A stretch of DNA of 44,824 nt. Source: an uncultured Pseudobutyrivibrio sp. GTDB lineage: Bacteria; Bacillota; Clostridia; Lachnospirales; Lachnospiraceae. The translations under genes were made by a program, and so were the position numbers. Numbering within the stretch: position 1 is the first letter of the stretch; every line of letters begins with the position of its first letter. Under the pieces are notes generated by a model. That model worked only from the letters and a program-made list of their open reading frames with translations. It did not search any database and was not told the origin of the DNA. The DNA lies in assembly GCA_902775195.1 (NCBI GenBank), contig CACYLQ010000018.1, forward strand, positions 1 through 44,824, written 5' to 3'. Of this stretch, positions 25,977 to 35,523 are shown piece after piece.

Positions 25977-26005
25977 CTATATTTCATTTTTAAGGCTCAG
26001 ATAGT
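25709..26005. repeat. Array B: alternating inverted repeats AGRTAGT / ACTATCT
   Basis: Reverse word ACTATCT starts at 25709, 25761, 25814, 25866, 25919 and 25972. Forward word AGRTAGT starts at 25735, 25788, 25840, 25893, 25946 and 25999. Forward to next reverse is exactly 26 bp in five of five cases; reverse to forward is 26 or 27 bp. Better copies extend to AGRTAGTAGTC / ACTACTATCTA. Unit pitch is 52-53 bp (mean 52.8), close to five turns of B-DNA. An extra AGATAGT at 25752 makes a tight palindrome with the copy at 25761. The last reverse copy overlaps the comEC stop codon and the last forward copy lies in its coding end. Confidence 0.93.
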
Positions 26006-28331
26006 ATTTTACGTATTCATCTACAACATCTGTGGTTACTTTTATACGGCCAGAATTCATGGTGTAATATACTTTGCCTGCCGCGGCTTCTAGTCGTTCG
26101 ATAGCTTCGGCAGATGGATGACCATAGCGGTTGCGCTTGGCACAGCTGATGACTGCCACATCAGGTGACAACACTGATAAAAACTGCTCGTTTGAGCTGT
26201 ATTTACTGCCGTGATGACTGACCTTTAGCAAATCAACGTGCCCAACCTGACCGCTAACTACTATGCCCTTTTCCTGTTCTGCACCGATATCGCCTCCGAA
26301 GAAGCCTGAGTAGTCACATTCTCCGTCGCAGTCTTTATCGTATTCCATTAAAAGAGACAGTGATAAAGCGTTAATATCATCAGAGGTAATTCCGTCAAAT
26401 GGATATAGGCATTTAAAGGATAAATGCTTGGTAACACAGATGTCGCCCTGACTCATGTAAACAATATTGGTACCATTAGCCTGAGCCAAAGCAATAAGCT
26501 GGTTCAAGGTATCTCCACTAGGAATCTCAGAAGAAAGTACGATATTATCAATTCTGTAGCCTGTGCTAAGAAGCTCTAGCACACCTGACACATGGTCCAA
26601 ATCCATATGAGACAAAAACCAATAGTCTATATGACCTGCCCCTTTGAATTTCAGAAATGGAAGCAGTGTATATTTTCCAACTGCATCAGAGCTGGTGCTG
26701 CCACCATCGATAAAAAATCTAGCACCATCTCCTGAACTGATGTAAATTCCATCGCCTTGTCCCACATCGAGAATATCAACCTCAAAGCCCTGCTTTTCAG
26801 GAATCAACCAAATCATCCCTGCAACAAAAAATAACACCATTACTACAACAAGCTGCCTTTTTGCTGTGCTAAGTAATATTCTTGGATTGGACTCCTCTTT
26901 AAGATTTGAATATATCTCTTTTATATATTTTCCAAGCTTAAACATATTACATATAAGAATAAGGACGATGTAATAGATAATCACAGCCCCTATGCTATGT
27001 CTTCCAACTACAGCATTTGCTGCAGGAAGCTCTGCGAATAATGTTGCAATCATTTCATACAGATAAATGATTAAATGAGTAAGCATTAAAACCCCCTGCC
27101 CAACAGGAAAAACTAATAATCCTACAAATCCACCAACAAGTCCAACCAAAAGAAGGACTGGCATTAATGGTAAAATCAGGGTGTTTAATATAACTGAATA
27201 TAAAGGTGCTTCGTAATAAAAATAAGTAACCAAAGGAAGCATGGACACGGTAATAGAAAAAGAAAAAATAATGCTAGAACCAAGCCACTGTTTAAATCTG
27301 ATAAAAACGGGTTCCTTTTCATTGTAATCAAATCCATTATCGCTTATACGTAGTCTCCTCTTTCTACTACAGAAGCTTGTATACATTTTGTTCAAAGGAG
27401 TAACCAAATGCACTATAACAAGTATTGCCCCAAAGGAAAATACAAAGCTGGCATTTGTTAAATATAAAGGATTCTCTAAAAGCAACAAGTCTGCCATAAC
27501 TGCAAGAGCCGTCAGGCTGTCGTAGCATTCTCCTAAAATATCAGCCAGGATATAAATCAAAAACATGCCTATAGCCCTAACTGAAGAAATACTTCCCCCA
27601 GTCAAAAGGCCATACATAACTGCTATTACCCCAGCAATAATTCCACTTGTCAAAAAGCTAATGCCTCTTGCCCTTAAGAACCTGTAAAAAGACATGCATA
27701 CAACTGATATATGTAATCCTGACACTGCCATGATATGAGCAATGCCAACAAGCTGAAACAATAATTTCAACTGACTATCTAAGTCACTTTTATTTCCAAG
27801 ACAAACACTGCCAAGAAAACCTGCCTCCTCGCCAGGAAGAGACCTGCTGTAAACTGACATCACATTCTTGTTTAATTTGTATAACAAATCAAGGCTAATG
27901 ATTCTACCAGCCTTAACCTCCTTCACATCTGCCCCATCAACCATAAGATAATAACCCAAGGAATTATAATAAGACCTTTCATCAAAGCCTCCTTCATTTC
28001 TAGGCCTTCTGAATAGTTTGGCAGTGCCTGCTATATTTACTTTACTTTTGTTTGGAATTTTATCGGAATCAAATTTAAATATGATAGAAATGTTTGTTAA
28101 AGTGCCTTTTTCACAATTAATAGTGGCATCCTTAACATAATAAATAGTTGAATCTTTTTTAATTTCCTTGCGGATAATATTACCATTTACATCTAACCTG
28201 TCTCCATCAGCAATCACTGATAAAACAGTATCAGCTTTTGTGTAGGCCCCTATAAAATCTAAGGGGCCATACACACTGAATGCAATAATAAAAATATAAA
28301 CCAAGGAAATTAAGCACAGCTTTCTTCGCAA
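25977..28331 (-). CDS. comEC: DNA uptake channel protein ComEC/Rec2
   Basis: 784 residues. It forms the membrane channel for single-stranded DNA during competence. Order: N-terminal helix and OB-like part, competence domain with many helices (about 190-470, with VSGLHISV), then a metallo-beta-lactamase-like domain with DVGQGDG (near 520), HMDLDHVSG (near 575) and VSHHGS (near 704). The start is a TTG with AGGAGG eight bases upstream; no nearby ATG fits better. It ends the comEA-regulator-kinase-GerMN-comEC run. Its last codons and stop lie inside array B. Confidence 0.94.
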   Translation of the reverse strand: MRRKLCLISLVYIFIIAFSVYGPLDFIGAYTKADTVLSVIADGDRLDVNGNIIRKEIKKDSTIYYVKDATINCEKGTLTNISIIFKFDSDKIPNKSKVNIAGTAKLFRRPRNEGGFDERSYYNSLGYYLMVDGADVKEVKAGRIISLDLLYKLNKNVMSVYSRSLPGEEAGFLGSVCLGNKSDLDSQLKLLFQLVGIAHIMAVSGLHISVVCMSFYRFLRARGISFLTSGIIAGVIAVMYGLLTGGSISSVRAIGMFLIYILADILGECYDSLTALAVMADLLLLENPLYLTNASFVFSFGAILVIVHLVTPLNKMYTSFCSRKRRLRISDNGFDYNEKEPVFIRFKQWLGSSIIFSFSITVSMLPLVTYFYYEAPLYSVILNTLILPLMPVLLLVGLVGGFVGLLVFPVGQGVLMLTHLIIYLYEMIATLFAELPAANAVVGRHSIGAVIIYYIVLILICNMFKLGKYIKEIYSNLKEESNPRILLSTAKRQLVVVMVLFFVAGMIWLIPEKQGFEVDILDVGQGDGIYISSGDGARFFIDGGSTSSDAVGKYTLLPFLKFKGAGHIDYWFLSHMDLDHVSGVLELLSTGYRIDNIVLSSEIPSGDTLNQLIALAQANGTNIVYMSQGDICVTKHLSFKCLYPFDGITSDDINALSLSLLMEYDKDCDGECDYSGFFGGDIGAEQEKGIVVSGQVGHVDLLKVSHHGSKYSSNEQFLSVLSPDVAVISCAKRNRYGHPSAEAIERLEAAAGKVYYTMNSGRIKVTTDVVDEYVKYYLSLKNEI

Positions 28332-28350
28332 GCTAATTTCCTCCTAAATC

Positions 28351-29361
28351 CTATTCCTCAGGAACTACTTCGTCTTCCACGTATTCCTCAGAATAATCTT
28401 CATCTAAATACATTTGCTCGTCATCATCATAATCAACTGGCTGTTCATTGATGATATCTTCATTTCTAGAAATGGCTTTTGTCAAATCCATATCGGTATT
28501 AGATAAATGAGGTGTCTCGCCATTAACCAAAATCTGAACCTGCTTAATGTTATCAAGCTCTGTAAGTGAATTTACAATTGAGTAAACAGTGACATTTTCC
28601 GTAATACCTGATACAGCAGTTTCAATAGCTCCATCAAAGTTTACAATACAAACGCCGTTTTCAGATACTGTAATTGAATTAAGCTTAGAACCACTAGGCA
28701 ATGCTGAAAGCAATCCTTCTGTTTCAGGTCCTTTTAGAAGCTGGTCAATAACAAGCTTTTCAAGGGTAACGTTTCTACTGTAATAAACCTCTCGTTTTTC
28801 AGGTACAATTGAAACTCCATCGGCACTGGCAAAATACAATGTAAGCTCTGTATGAAGTAAGGAATCTGTTTCTTGACCGAAATCCTCAATAAAGGTATCT
28901 GCAGTCATTGTGCCGATAGCCTCTCCATTTGAATCTGTAAGAGGTGAATCGTTCACGTAGATGGAAACAGAATTAACTCCCTTTATCTGAACCAATGTTT
29001 TTACAATAGCGGCTCTAACCAATATTTCAGTGTAGGTATCTAAGGATTCGTAATCGCCAACCAAATAAACATTTAAGCTCTTATTGCTAAGCTCCCAGTT
29101 TTTAACAGTAACCCCAACTGGAATTGTGTTAATGATATCAATATCGTCGGTATCCTTTGAAAGCTCCTCTAAAGCCTCTGAAATCAAATCATCAGTGTTT
29201 GTTTTTTCAAAGTTGTAATTAACAGCGGTAATTCCAGCCTTGTCTGCCCTTACATAATAAATCTTTCCATTTGAAATAGATGGCTTCTTTCCACATGCAG
29301 AAAATGAAAGTATAAGCACCAGTATCATCATAATAGAAAGCACACGATTTAATCTTTTCAT
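28351..29361 (-). CDS. GerMN-domain lipoprotein
   Basis: 336 residues. Signal peptide with lipobox FSAC (Cys23), then two GerMN domains (about 55-165, with VTVKNWELSNKSLNVYL, and about 175-275, with LPSGSKLNSITVSENGVC), and an acidic, tyrosine-containing tail. GerMN domains occur in GerM and in the actinobacterial LpqB. The gene directly follows the kinase (adjacent bases), so this lipoprotein may tune the kinase at the outer face, as LpqB does for MtrB. That parallel is inference. Confidence 0.88.
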   Translation of the reverse strand: MKRLNRVLSIMMILVLILSFSACGKKPSISNGKIYYVRADKAGITAVNYNFEKTNTDDLISEALEELSKDTDDIDIINTIPVGVTVKNWELSNKSLNVYLVGDYESLDTYTEILVRAAIVKTLVQIKGVNSVSIYVNDSPLTDSNGEAIGTMTADTFIEDFGQETDSLLHTELTLYFASADGVSIVPEKREVYYSRNVTLEKLVIDQLLKGPETEGLLSALPSGSKLNSITVSENGVCIVNFDGAIETAVSGITENVTVYSIVNSLTELDNIKQVQILVNGETPHLSNTDMDLTKAISRNEDIINEQPVDYDDDEQMYLDEDYSEEYVEDEVVPEE

Positions 29362-30798
29362 TTAGTGCACCTCCTTCTTGATATAGTTAAGAGGAACTCT
29401 AACATCAAATGTTGAGCCTTCCCCTAATGTAGAACGAACCTTGATTTCGCCATTATGCATAGCAATTGAGCTCTTAGTAATAGCAAGTCCGAGTCCTGTT
29501 CCACCTATTTCTCTTGAATGAGATTTATCTGCACGATAGAATCTTTCAAATATATGCTCTACAGAATCCTCTGGAATTCCAAGACCATTGTCCTCTACCT
29601 TTATGTAGAAGAATTGATGATCTGAGTTAAGAGATATATGTACCCATCCGCCCTGGTTGTTGTATTTAATAGCATTTTCAACAAGATTTGTAACAACAAG
29701 TGTAAACTTAACCTCGTCTACCTCTGCAACAACAGGTCTGAATGATTCGTAAACAACCTGAACATCTGCCTTTTCAGCAATAGGCTTAAGTCGTTTAAGA
29801 ATATGGTCAATAAGCTCATTGATATTAACAGCAGACACGTTAAGCTCTGCTCCACTCTTATCCATTCGAACCAAGCTTAAAAGGTCATTGATGATTTTTG
29901 TTTCTCTGTCGATTTCATCACCAATATCCAACATGAATTCCTTATACATTTCTATTGGCACATCCTCAGAACCATTTAAGGAATCAGCCAAAACCTTCAT
30001 AGAAGTAAGTGGTGTCTTTAATTCGTGAGACACGTTAGAAACAAATTCCTGTCTGGATTCATCAATAGAATGTAGCTTTCCAATAACCTCGTTAAACTTT
30101 GAAGAAATGCTTTCAAGTTCAATAAAGGATGTTTCCTCTGGAAGCAATGTATCGTATTCTCTAATGATTGAATCCAAAGAATTGGACATCTTTCTAAGAG
30201 GTCTTGAAAAATAAATCTGAGCAACTACAGCAATTATAATTGTAAGTGAAAAAATAATTACCGCTCCAATTAACATATAAGAAATAAAGGAATCCTCATT
30301 CTGTGTTAAATAATCCATGGATTTATTCATTACAAGAACTCCGACTATATCACCATCGGAATTAATAAGAGGCACTGACACAATCAGATAGTTAGTGGCC
30401 TTGTCGTAATAATAAAGGGATTCTCCCTGCATTGAGTAGATAATGTTCTCCCAAATTACAGTTTTACCTATGTCTGCCATAAATGAATCTCTAACGATTT
30501 TGAGGGCGGAATTGATAATGAGAATTCGACCATTATAGCTTTCTGCTACTGATTTTAATTCGTTGTCTAAGACCTTGTTATCTTCTCCAGTAGCATAACC
30601 ACTAGTAACTATTTGGTTATTATAGGAAATGGCCTGAGCCATAAGATTTGTGCCATCAGTATGAATGGATACTGATTCGTATGCACGCAAAGAAATAGGC
30701 ACACATACCATAAATGGTATGATGCCTACGAGAATTATAATTAATGCAATCTTAAAACCTATACTGCGAAAAAAACTTAAGCTTAATCTATTTTTCAT
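29362..30798 (-). CDS. Sensor histidine kinase (HAMP, HisKA, HATPase)
   Basis: 478 residues. A helix at about 12-32, an extracytoplasmic domain of ~130 residues, a second helix near 172-195 and HAMP to about 245. HisKA follows with FVSNVSHELKTPLTSMK (His258), then the ATPase domain with NAIKYN, DNGLGI and GGTGLGLAI. It is close to the WalK/PhoR type. It lies 11 bases after the regulator gene and directly before the GerMN lipoprotein. Confidence 0.94.
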   Translation of the reverse strand: MKNRLSLSFFRSIGFKIALIIILVGIIPFMVCVPISLRAYESVSIHTDGTNLMAQAISYNNQIVTSGYATGEDNKVLDNELKSVAESYNGRILIINSALKIVRDSFMADIGKTVIWENIIYSMQGESLYYYDKATNYLIVSVPLINSDGDIVGVLVMNKSMDYLTQNEDSFISYMLIGAVIIFSLTIIIAVVAQIYFSRPLRKMSNSLDSIIREYDTLLPEETSFIELESISSKFNEVIGKLHSIDESRQEFVSNVSHELKTPLTSMKVLADSLNGSEDVPIEMYKEFMLDIGDEIDRETKIINDLLSLVRMDKSGAELNVSAVNINELIDHILKRLKPIAEKADVQVVYESFRPVVAEVDEVKFTLVVTNLVENAIKYNNQGGWVHISLNSDHQFFYIKVEDNGLGIPEDSVEHIFERFYRADKSHSREIGGTGLGLAITKSSIAMHNGEIKVRSTLGEGSTFDVRVPLNYIKKEVH

Positions 30799-30809
30799 TT
30801 TAACTCACT

Positions 30810-31505
30810 TTACATATAGTAATATCCAACACCCCATTTAGTACGTACGTACTTTGGTTCCTTTGGATTAGGCTCAATCTTTTCTCTGAGTCTTCTAACA
30901 TGAACATCAACTGTTCTTTCATCTCCTGGATAGTCCTCTCCCCAAATCTTGTGAAGTAAGTCTTCTCTTGAGAATACCTTCTTTGGGTTAGTAACTAAAA
31001 GAAGAAGCATATCAAATTCCTTAGAAGTAAGATTGTACTCTTCTCCAAGAATTGTAAGTCTACGATTGCTCTTATCTAAAACTAAATCACCATTCTCGAT
31101 AACGTTTTCTTCAGTATGCTGCTGTACTGCTGGCTGACCAATAGCAGCTCTACGCATAATAGCCTTGATTCTGGCTTTAACCTCTAAAATGTTGAAAGGC
31201 TTAGTGATGTAATCATCAGCTCCGTATTCCAATCCTAAAATCTTGTCCATATCATCGCCCTTTGCTGTAAGCATAACGATAGGAACTGTAGAAAATTCTC
31301 TGATGCTTTGACATACCTCGAACCCATCAAGCTTTGGTAGCATAACATCAAGCAAAATCATATCGTAGTGATTTGCTGTTGCAAGATCCAATGCCTCCTG
31401 TCCATCATAGGCACAATCTACTTCCATGCCATCCTGCTCTAAGGAAAATCTGATTCCCTTTACTATGAGTTTTTCGTCGTCTACAACTAATACCTTCTTA
31501 GCCAT
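30810..31505 (-). CDS. OmpR/PhoB-type response regulator
   Basis: 231 residues: receiver with DD at 9-10, phospho-acceptor D53 (MILLDVMLP) and ITKPFN, then a complete winged helix with LTSKEFDMLLLL, DERTVDVHVRRLREKIE and the WGVGYYY end. It resembles WalR-type regulators. Partner of the kinase that follows. Unlike the regulator at 20099-20730, its recognition helix is intact. Confidence 0.95.
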   Translation of the reverse strand: MAKKVLVVDDEKLIVKGIRFSLEQDGMEVDCAYDGQEALDLATANHYDMILLDVMLPKLDGFEVCQSIREFSTVPIVMLTAKGDDMDKILGLEYGADDYITKPFNILEVKARIKAIMRRAAIGQPAVQQHTEENVIENGDLVLDKSNRRLTILGEEYNLTSKEFDMLLLLVTNPKKVFSREDLLHKIWGEDYPGDERTVDVHVRRLREKIEPNPKEPKYVRTKWGVGYYYM

Positions 31506-31525
31506 TTTTTTCCTCTATACCATTC

Positions 31526-32095
31526 TTAAATTTTAATATATGAATTAATTTGATTGAAAATGCCATCACCTATGCCAGATACGTTTTTAATATCCTCTAT
31601 AGAAGAAAATAATCCGTTGGCATCGCGATAAGCAATAATCTGATTGGCTTTTGACTGACCAATACCTGGTAAAGTCATAAGCTCTGTAGCGGTGGCTGTA
31701 TTAATATTAACAAGACCATCTTCTGCTTCCTTTGACTGTTCCTGTCGCTCAATATCGGCGATTTCTTCTTCAGTGTAAATGTAAAGCTTCTGACCGTCCT
31801 CTAAAAGAGCAGCTTGATTAATATCGCTGTCATCAGCTTCATCAAGCAGGCCACCTGCAGCTTCTATTGCTGCATAGACTCTGGAGCCATTTGGGAGCTC
31901 ATAAACATCAGGCTTAACAACAGCCCCTGCCACCTGAACGTAGATTGTAGTTGGAATTAAATTCTCCACAACCTTGCTTTCGTCAGTTTGTTCTTCTTTA
32001 GCTTCCACCAGCTCTGTTGATTGAAAATATGATGCTTTGCCGCAGCCTACAAACAAAAAAATGCTACAACAAGCAACACAAAAAAGTTTTTTCAT
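31526..32095 (-). CDS. comEA: Competence DNA-binding protein ComEA (SLBB + HhH)
   Basis: 189 residues. A lipoprotein-like signal with FVGC (Cys18) leads to an SLBB domain (about 48-110, with VQVAGAVVKPDVYELPNGSR) and a C-terminal double helix-hairpin-helix (about 128-189, with NINTATATELMTLPGIG and IKNVSGIGDGIF). It would hold incoming double-stranded DNA at the outer face for ComEC. It is the first gene of the run that ends with comEC. Its ribosome binding site lies inside a perfect 8-bp hairpin (32098-32125). Confidence 0.92.
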   Translation of the reverse strand: MKKLFCVACCSIFLFVGCGKASYFQSTELVEAKEEQTDESKVVENLIPTTIYVQVAGAVVKPDVYELPNGSRVYAAIEAAGGLLDEADDSDINQAALLEDGQKLYIYTEEEIADIERQEQSKEAEDGLVNINTATATELMTLPGIGQSKANQIIAYRDANGLFSSIEDIKNVSGIGDGIFNQINSYIKI

Positions 32096-32097
32096 TA

Positions 32098-32125
32098 AAT
32101 CTCCTTCTGAATTAACTAGGAGATT
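32098..32125 (-). promoter_or_regulatory. Hairpin covering the comEA ribosome binding site
   Basis: On the minus strand AATCTCCT (32118-32125) pairs perfectly with AGGAGATT (32098-32105) over a 12-base loop. AGGAGAT is the comEA Shine-Dalgarno sequence, two bases ahead of the ATG, so folding would block translation. Confidence 0.6.
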
Positions 32126-32142
32126 CCAATATCGTCTTGCTT

Positions 32143-32171
32143 ATTGTAGCGAATTTTTTTATATATTACAA
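32143..32171 (-). promoter_or_regulatory. Promoter of the comEA-comEC run
   Basis: On the minus strand TTGTAA (32166-32171), 17 bases, TACAAT (32143-32148), just past the argD stop. The -10 matches five of six. I see no terminator between argD and this promoter. Confidence 0.55.
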
Positions 32172-32176
32172 GAGTT

Positions 32177-33376
32177 TTACAAAAATGTGTCAAGTACTTT
32201 TTGAATTTTTTCCATAAACTCGTCTACATCCTTCTTGGTGATTACCAGTGGAGGAAGTAATCTGAGAACATCAGAGCCTGCAGATAATACTACCAAATGC
32301 TGTTCTAGCAATGCTTTTGTCACTACTTCCTTTACAGGAATGGTGAGAACCAAGCCCTGCATCAGGCCCATTCCTCTTTTTCCAACAACAAAATCATATT
32401 TTTCCACCAGCTTATCCAATGCTTCTGAAAAATAAGGTGTGATTTCATTTACATGGTCTATTATCTTGTAGTCTTCAAACATATCAAACACCTGGGATAC
32501 AGCTGCGGTACACAGTGGATTGCCGCCGTATGTAGTTCCGTGGTCTCCAGGAACCAAGGAATTGTCGGCAACCTCTTTAGAAACGGCGAATGCTCCAATA
32601 GGAACTCCGTTGCCTAGGGCTTTAGCAGTTGTAAGTATATCAGGCTTAATACCATACTTCTGATATGCGTACATGCTTCCTGTTCTTCCCATTCCGCACT
32701 GAACCTCGTCAAGAATTAGAAGGATTCCTTCATCATCGCAAAGCTCCCTTACCTTTGAGATAAAATCCTGTTCTGCTGGATATAGACCACCCTCTCCCTG
32801 AACAGTCTCCATGATTATGGCGCAGGTATTATCTGTAAGATTAGCAAGCACACTACCGAAATCATTGAAGGTTGCAAATTTGACTCCAGACATCAGTGGA
32901 TAAAATGGCTCTCTATAATGCTCGGTTCCAGTAACTGAAAGTGAGCCAACTGTACGGCCATGGAAAGAATTCTCCATAGCAATGATTTCATAATCTCCTG
33001 GTCCCTTTTTGTTGTATGCATATTTTTTGGCTGTCTTTAGGGCTCCTTCGATTGCCTCGGCGCCAGAATTGGTAAAGAATACCTTATCCATTCCAGAAGC
33101 CTTACACAGCTTTCCTGCTGCCTCTATCATAGGCTGATGATAATAAAGATTAGATGTGTGAGTGATTCTTTTTAGCTGAGTAATCAATGCATTTTCATAA
33201 TCTTCATTGCCATACCCAAAAGCCATTACACCAATACCCGATGCAAAATCCAAATATTCTTCATCCACCTCATCGTAAAGATGTACACCCTTTCCATAAT
33301 CAAAAACTACTGGAAATCTGTTATATACATGAAAGAGGCTTTCTTCTGCCTGTTCTATCATCTGCTTTTTATTCAT
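32177..33376 (-). CDS. argD: Acetylornithine aminotransferase
   Basis: PLP-dependent transaminase that makes N-acetylornithine in arginine biosynthesis. It has 399 residues with [19 protein letters not shown] near 97-115, the [13 protein letters not shown] stretch (Asp near 221), and the PLP lysine in [15 protein letters not shown] (near 250). Class-III aminotransferases can accept related substrates, but the arg cluster settles the call. It overlaps argB by eight bases. Confidence 0.95.
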   Translation of the reverse strand: MNKKQMIEQAEESLFHVYNRFPVVFDYGKGVHLYDEVDEEYLDFASGIGVMAFGYGNEDYENALITQLKRITHTSNLYYHQPMIEAAGKLCKASGMDKVFFTNSGAEAIEGALKTAKKYAYNKKGPGDYEIIAMENSFHGRTVGSLSVTGTEHYREPFYPLMSGVKFATFNDFGSVLANLTDNTCAIIMETVQGEGGLYPAEQDFISKVRELCDDEGILLILDEVQCGMGRTGSMYAYQKYGIKPDILTTAKALGNGVPIGAFAVSKEVADNSLVPGDHGTTYGGNPLCTAAVSQVFDMFEDYKIIDHVNEITPYFSEALDKLVEKYDFVVGKRGMGLMQGLVLTIPVKEVVTKALLEQHLVVLSAGSDVLRLLPPLVITKKDVDEFMEKIQKVLDTFL

Positions 33377-34277
33377 TGTAATACCTCGTATCCTTGTCTC
33401 CTATGATTGCTGTTCCAATACCTTTGTTTGTAAAGATTTCAAGAAGTAAGCAGTGTGCAATTCTGCCATCCAAAATATGGACTCTTGAAACGCCCTGTTC
33501 AATTGCCTCAATACAATTGTTTAATTTAGGAAGCATTCCACCGCCAATAAATCCATCTCCAATTAAAGCCTTAGCCTCTTCCACTGAAAGCTCTGAAATT
33601 AATGTATCAGGATCATCCTTGTCCTTGTAAACGCCCTCGATATCAGTAAGGAATGCCAGCTTTTCAGCACTAACTGCTTTTGCAATGGCGCAGGCAGCAT
33701 CATCAGCATTGATATTGTAGGTTACGAAATTTTCATCCATACCGATTGGACAAACAATTGGAAGAAAATCCTTTTCAAGTAAATCCATAATAATCTTTGG
33801 ATTAACCTCAGTTATTTCTCCAACAAAGCCTATGTCCTTTCCATCAGATAGCTTCTTTTCAACCTTTAAAAGACCGCCGTCCTTTCCTGAAATACCAATA
33901 GCATTTACACCAAGGGACTGAACATTTTGAACCAGAGACTTATTAACCTTATTTAAAACCATTTCAGCGATTTCCATGGTAGGCTCATCTGTTTTTCTAA
34001 GACCATTTACAAATTCTGGTGTCATGCCAGTTTTTTCAACCCACTTAGAAATCTCCTTGCCACCACCGTGAACAATGATAGGCTTGAAGCCAACCAGCTT
34101 TAGAAGTGTTACATCCTGGATAACCTGCTTTTTCAGCTCCTCATCCACCATTGCACTTCCGCCGTATTTTACAACAATAATCTTGCGATTAAATCTTTGA
34201 ATATAAGGCAAAGCCTCAATCAAAACCTCTGCCTTGTCCATTGCCTTATCCATTACCTTTTGCATACTTACGTCCAT
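33369..34277 (-). CDS. argB: Acetylglutamate kinase
   Basis: Phosphorylates N-acetylglutamate. It has 302 residues with VVKYGGSAM (about 34-42), the HGGGKEIS motif (about 70-77), and the C-terminal [11 protein letters not shown] stretch (about 245-255). The N-terminal extension ahead of the kinase fold is common in arginine-inhibited forms. GGGAGG precedes the ATG. Confidence 0.95.
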   Translation of the reverse strand: MDVSMQKVMDKAMDKAEVLIEALPYIQRFNRKIIVVKYGGSAMVDEELKKQVIQDVTLLKLVGFKPIIVHGGGKEISKWVEKTGMTPEFVNGLRKTDEPTMEIAEMVLNKVNKSLVQNVQSLGVNAIGISGKDGGLLKVEKKLSDGKDIGFVGEITEVNPKIIMDLLEKDFLPIVCPIGMDENFVTYNINADDAACAIAKAVSAEKLAFLTDIEGVYKDKDDPDTLISELSVEEAKALIGDGFIGGGMLPKLNNCIEAIEQGVSRVHILDGRIAHCLLLEIFTNKGIGTAIIGDKDTRYYNE

Positions 34278-34290
34278 AGCATCCTCCCTG

Positions 34291-35514
34291 TTAGCTGCGA
34301 TAATCAGCGTTAATCTTTACATAATCATAAGTTAAATCACAGCCCCATGCTGTAGCAGAAGCACTGCCTTCATGCATATCTACATAAACTGTAACTGTAT
34401 CTGCCTTCATAATCTTAAGAGCTTCATCCTCGTCAAATACTATAGGCGTGCCCTTATCAAAAACCTTTAATGTGCCATTAACACTCTTAAAGAAAAGCTC
34501 CACGTCCTCCTGGTTGAAATCAGCACCAGAATAACCCATGGCGCATAAAAATCTACCGAAGTTGGCATCACAACCAAATATTGCAGCCTTTGAAAGATTT
34601 GAACCTACAATGGCTCTTCCCAGGGTTTTCGCATCTTCCTTCGACTTCGCATTTACGATAGTAGCTTCAAACAGCTTGCTTGCACCTTCCCCGTCAGCAG
34701 CCATCTTCTTTGCAAGAGTTTCGCATACAAAGTACAAGGCTTCCTTAAAGGTATTGTAATCATCATCCTTTGCAGTAATCATTTTATTTTCTGCCAAGCC
34801 GTTAGCCATGCAAAGCAAAGTATCATTTGTAGATGTGTCACCATCAACTGTAATCATATTGAAGGTGTCTGCCACAACTTCGCTAACTGCTTCCTGTAAA
34901 AGGGATTTTTCGATAGATAAATCTGTTCCTAAGAAAGCAAGCATAGTACACATATTAGGATGAATCATGCCTGAGCCCTTGCTCATACCACCTAAATGAA
35001 CTGGCTTGCCACCGATTTCAAACTCTACTGCAATTTCTTTATTAACAGTATCTGTAGTCATAATAGCCTTTGAGGCGTCGCTGCCTGCAGCTATGCTTTC
35101 ATCCAGCTTTGGTGCCATTGCCTTTACACCAGCCACCAGCTTGTCCACTGGAAGCTGCATACCGATTACACCAGTGGATGCAACTGCAACAGTATCAAAT
35201 GGAATGTTAAGTGCTTCCTCTACACCTTTTGCTGTTGCCTCACATGCATCAAAGCCTTCCTTGCCAGTGCAGGCATTTGCGATTCCAGAATTGATAACCA
35301 CCGCCTGCATATTTTTATTTGATTTTACAATATTCATGTCCCACTGAACGCAAGCTGCCTTCACCACATTACTGGTAAAGGTTCCTGCGCATACACATGG
35401 CACCTCAGAATAAACCATTGCCATATCAGTACGTCCCTGATATTTAATCCCAGCTGCATGGCTTGCTGCCTTAAACCCCAATGCTGCTGTTATTCCACCA
35501 TTAATCTCCTTCAT
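34291..35514 (-). CDS. argJ: Bifunctional ornithine acetyltransferase / N-acetylglutamate synthase
   Basis: Recycles the acetyl group from acetylornithine to glutamate. It has 407 residues. Self-cleavage is expected before the threonine in [14 protein letters not shown] (near residue 190), giving the two chains; the residue before the Thr is Cys where Ala is more usual. The oxyanion segment [13 protein letters not shown] is near 110-122, and the end [13 protein letters not shown] fits the family. With ArgJ the pathway is cyclic, and no argA is needed. Confidence 0.95.
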   Translation of the reverse strand: MKEINGGITAALGFKAASHAAGIKYQGRTDMAMVYSEVPCVCAGTFTSNVVKAACVQWDMNIVKSNKNMQAVVINSGIANACTGKEGFDACEATAKGVEEALNIPFDTVAVASTGVIGMQLPVDKLVAGVKAMAPKLDESIAAGSDASKAIMTTDTVNKEIAVEFEIGGKPVHLGGMSKGSGMIHPNMCTMLAFLGTDLSIEKSLLQEAVSEVVADTFNMITVDGDTSTNDTLLCMANGLAENKMITAKDDDYNTFKEALYFVCETLAKKMAADGEGASKLFEATIVNAKSKEDAKTLGRAIVGSNLSKAAIFGCDANFGRFLCAMGYSGADFNQEDVELFFKSVNGTLKVFDKGTPIVFDEDEALKIMKADTVTVYVDMHEGSASATAWGCDLTYDYVKINADYRS

Positions 35515-35523
35515 AATTTGCTC

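Noticed and set aside
15705-26005. Arrays A and B as CRISPR arrays
   Set aside because: No direct repeat of 23-50 bases exists; only 6-12 base words in alternating orientation are conserved, and there are no cas genes in the window.
15705-26005. Arrays A and B as direct repeats bounding one mobile island
   Set aside because: The words are unrelated, and no transposase, integrase or duplicated gene end is seen between or beside them. Only their architecture is shared.
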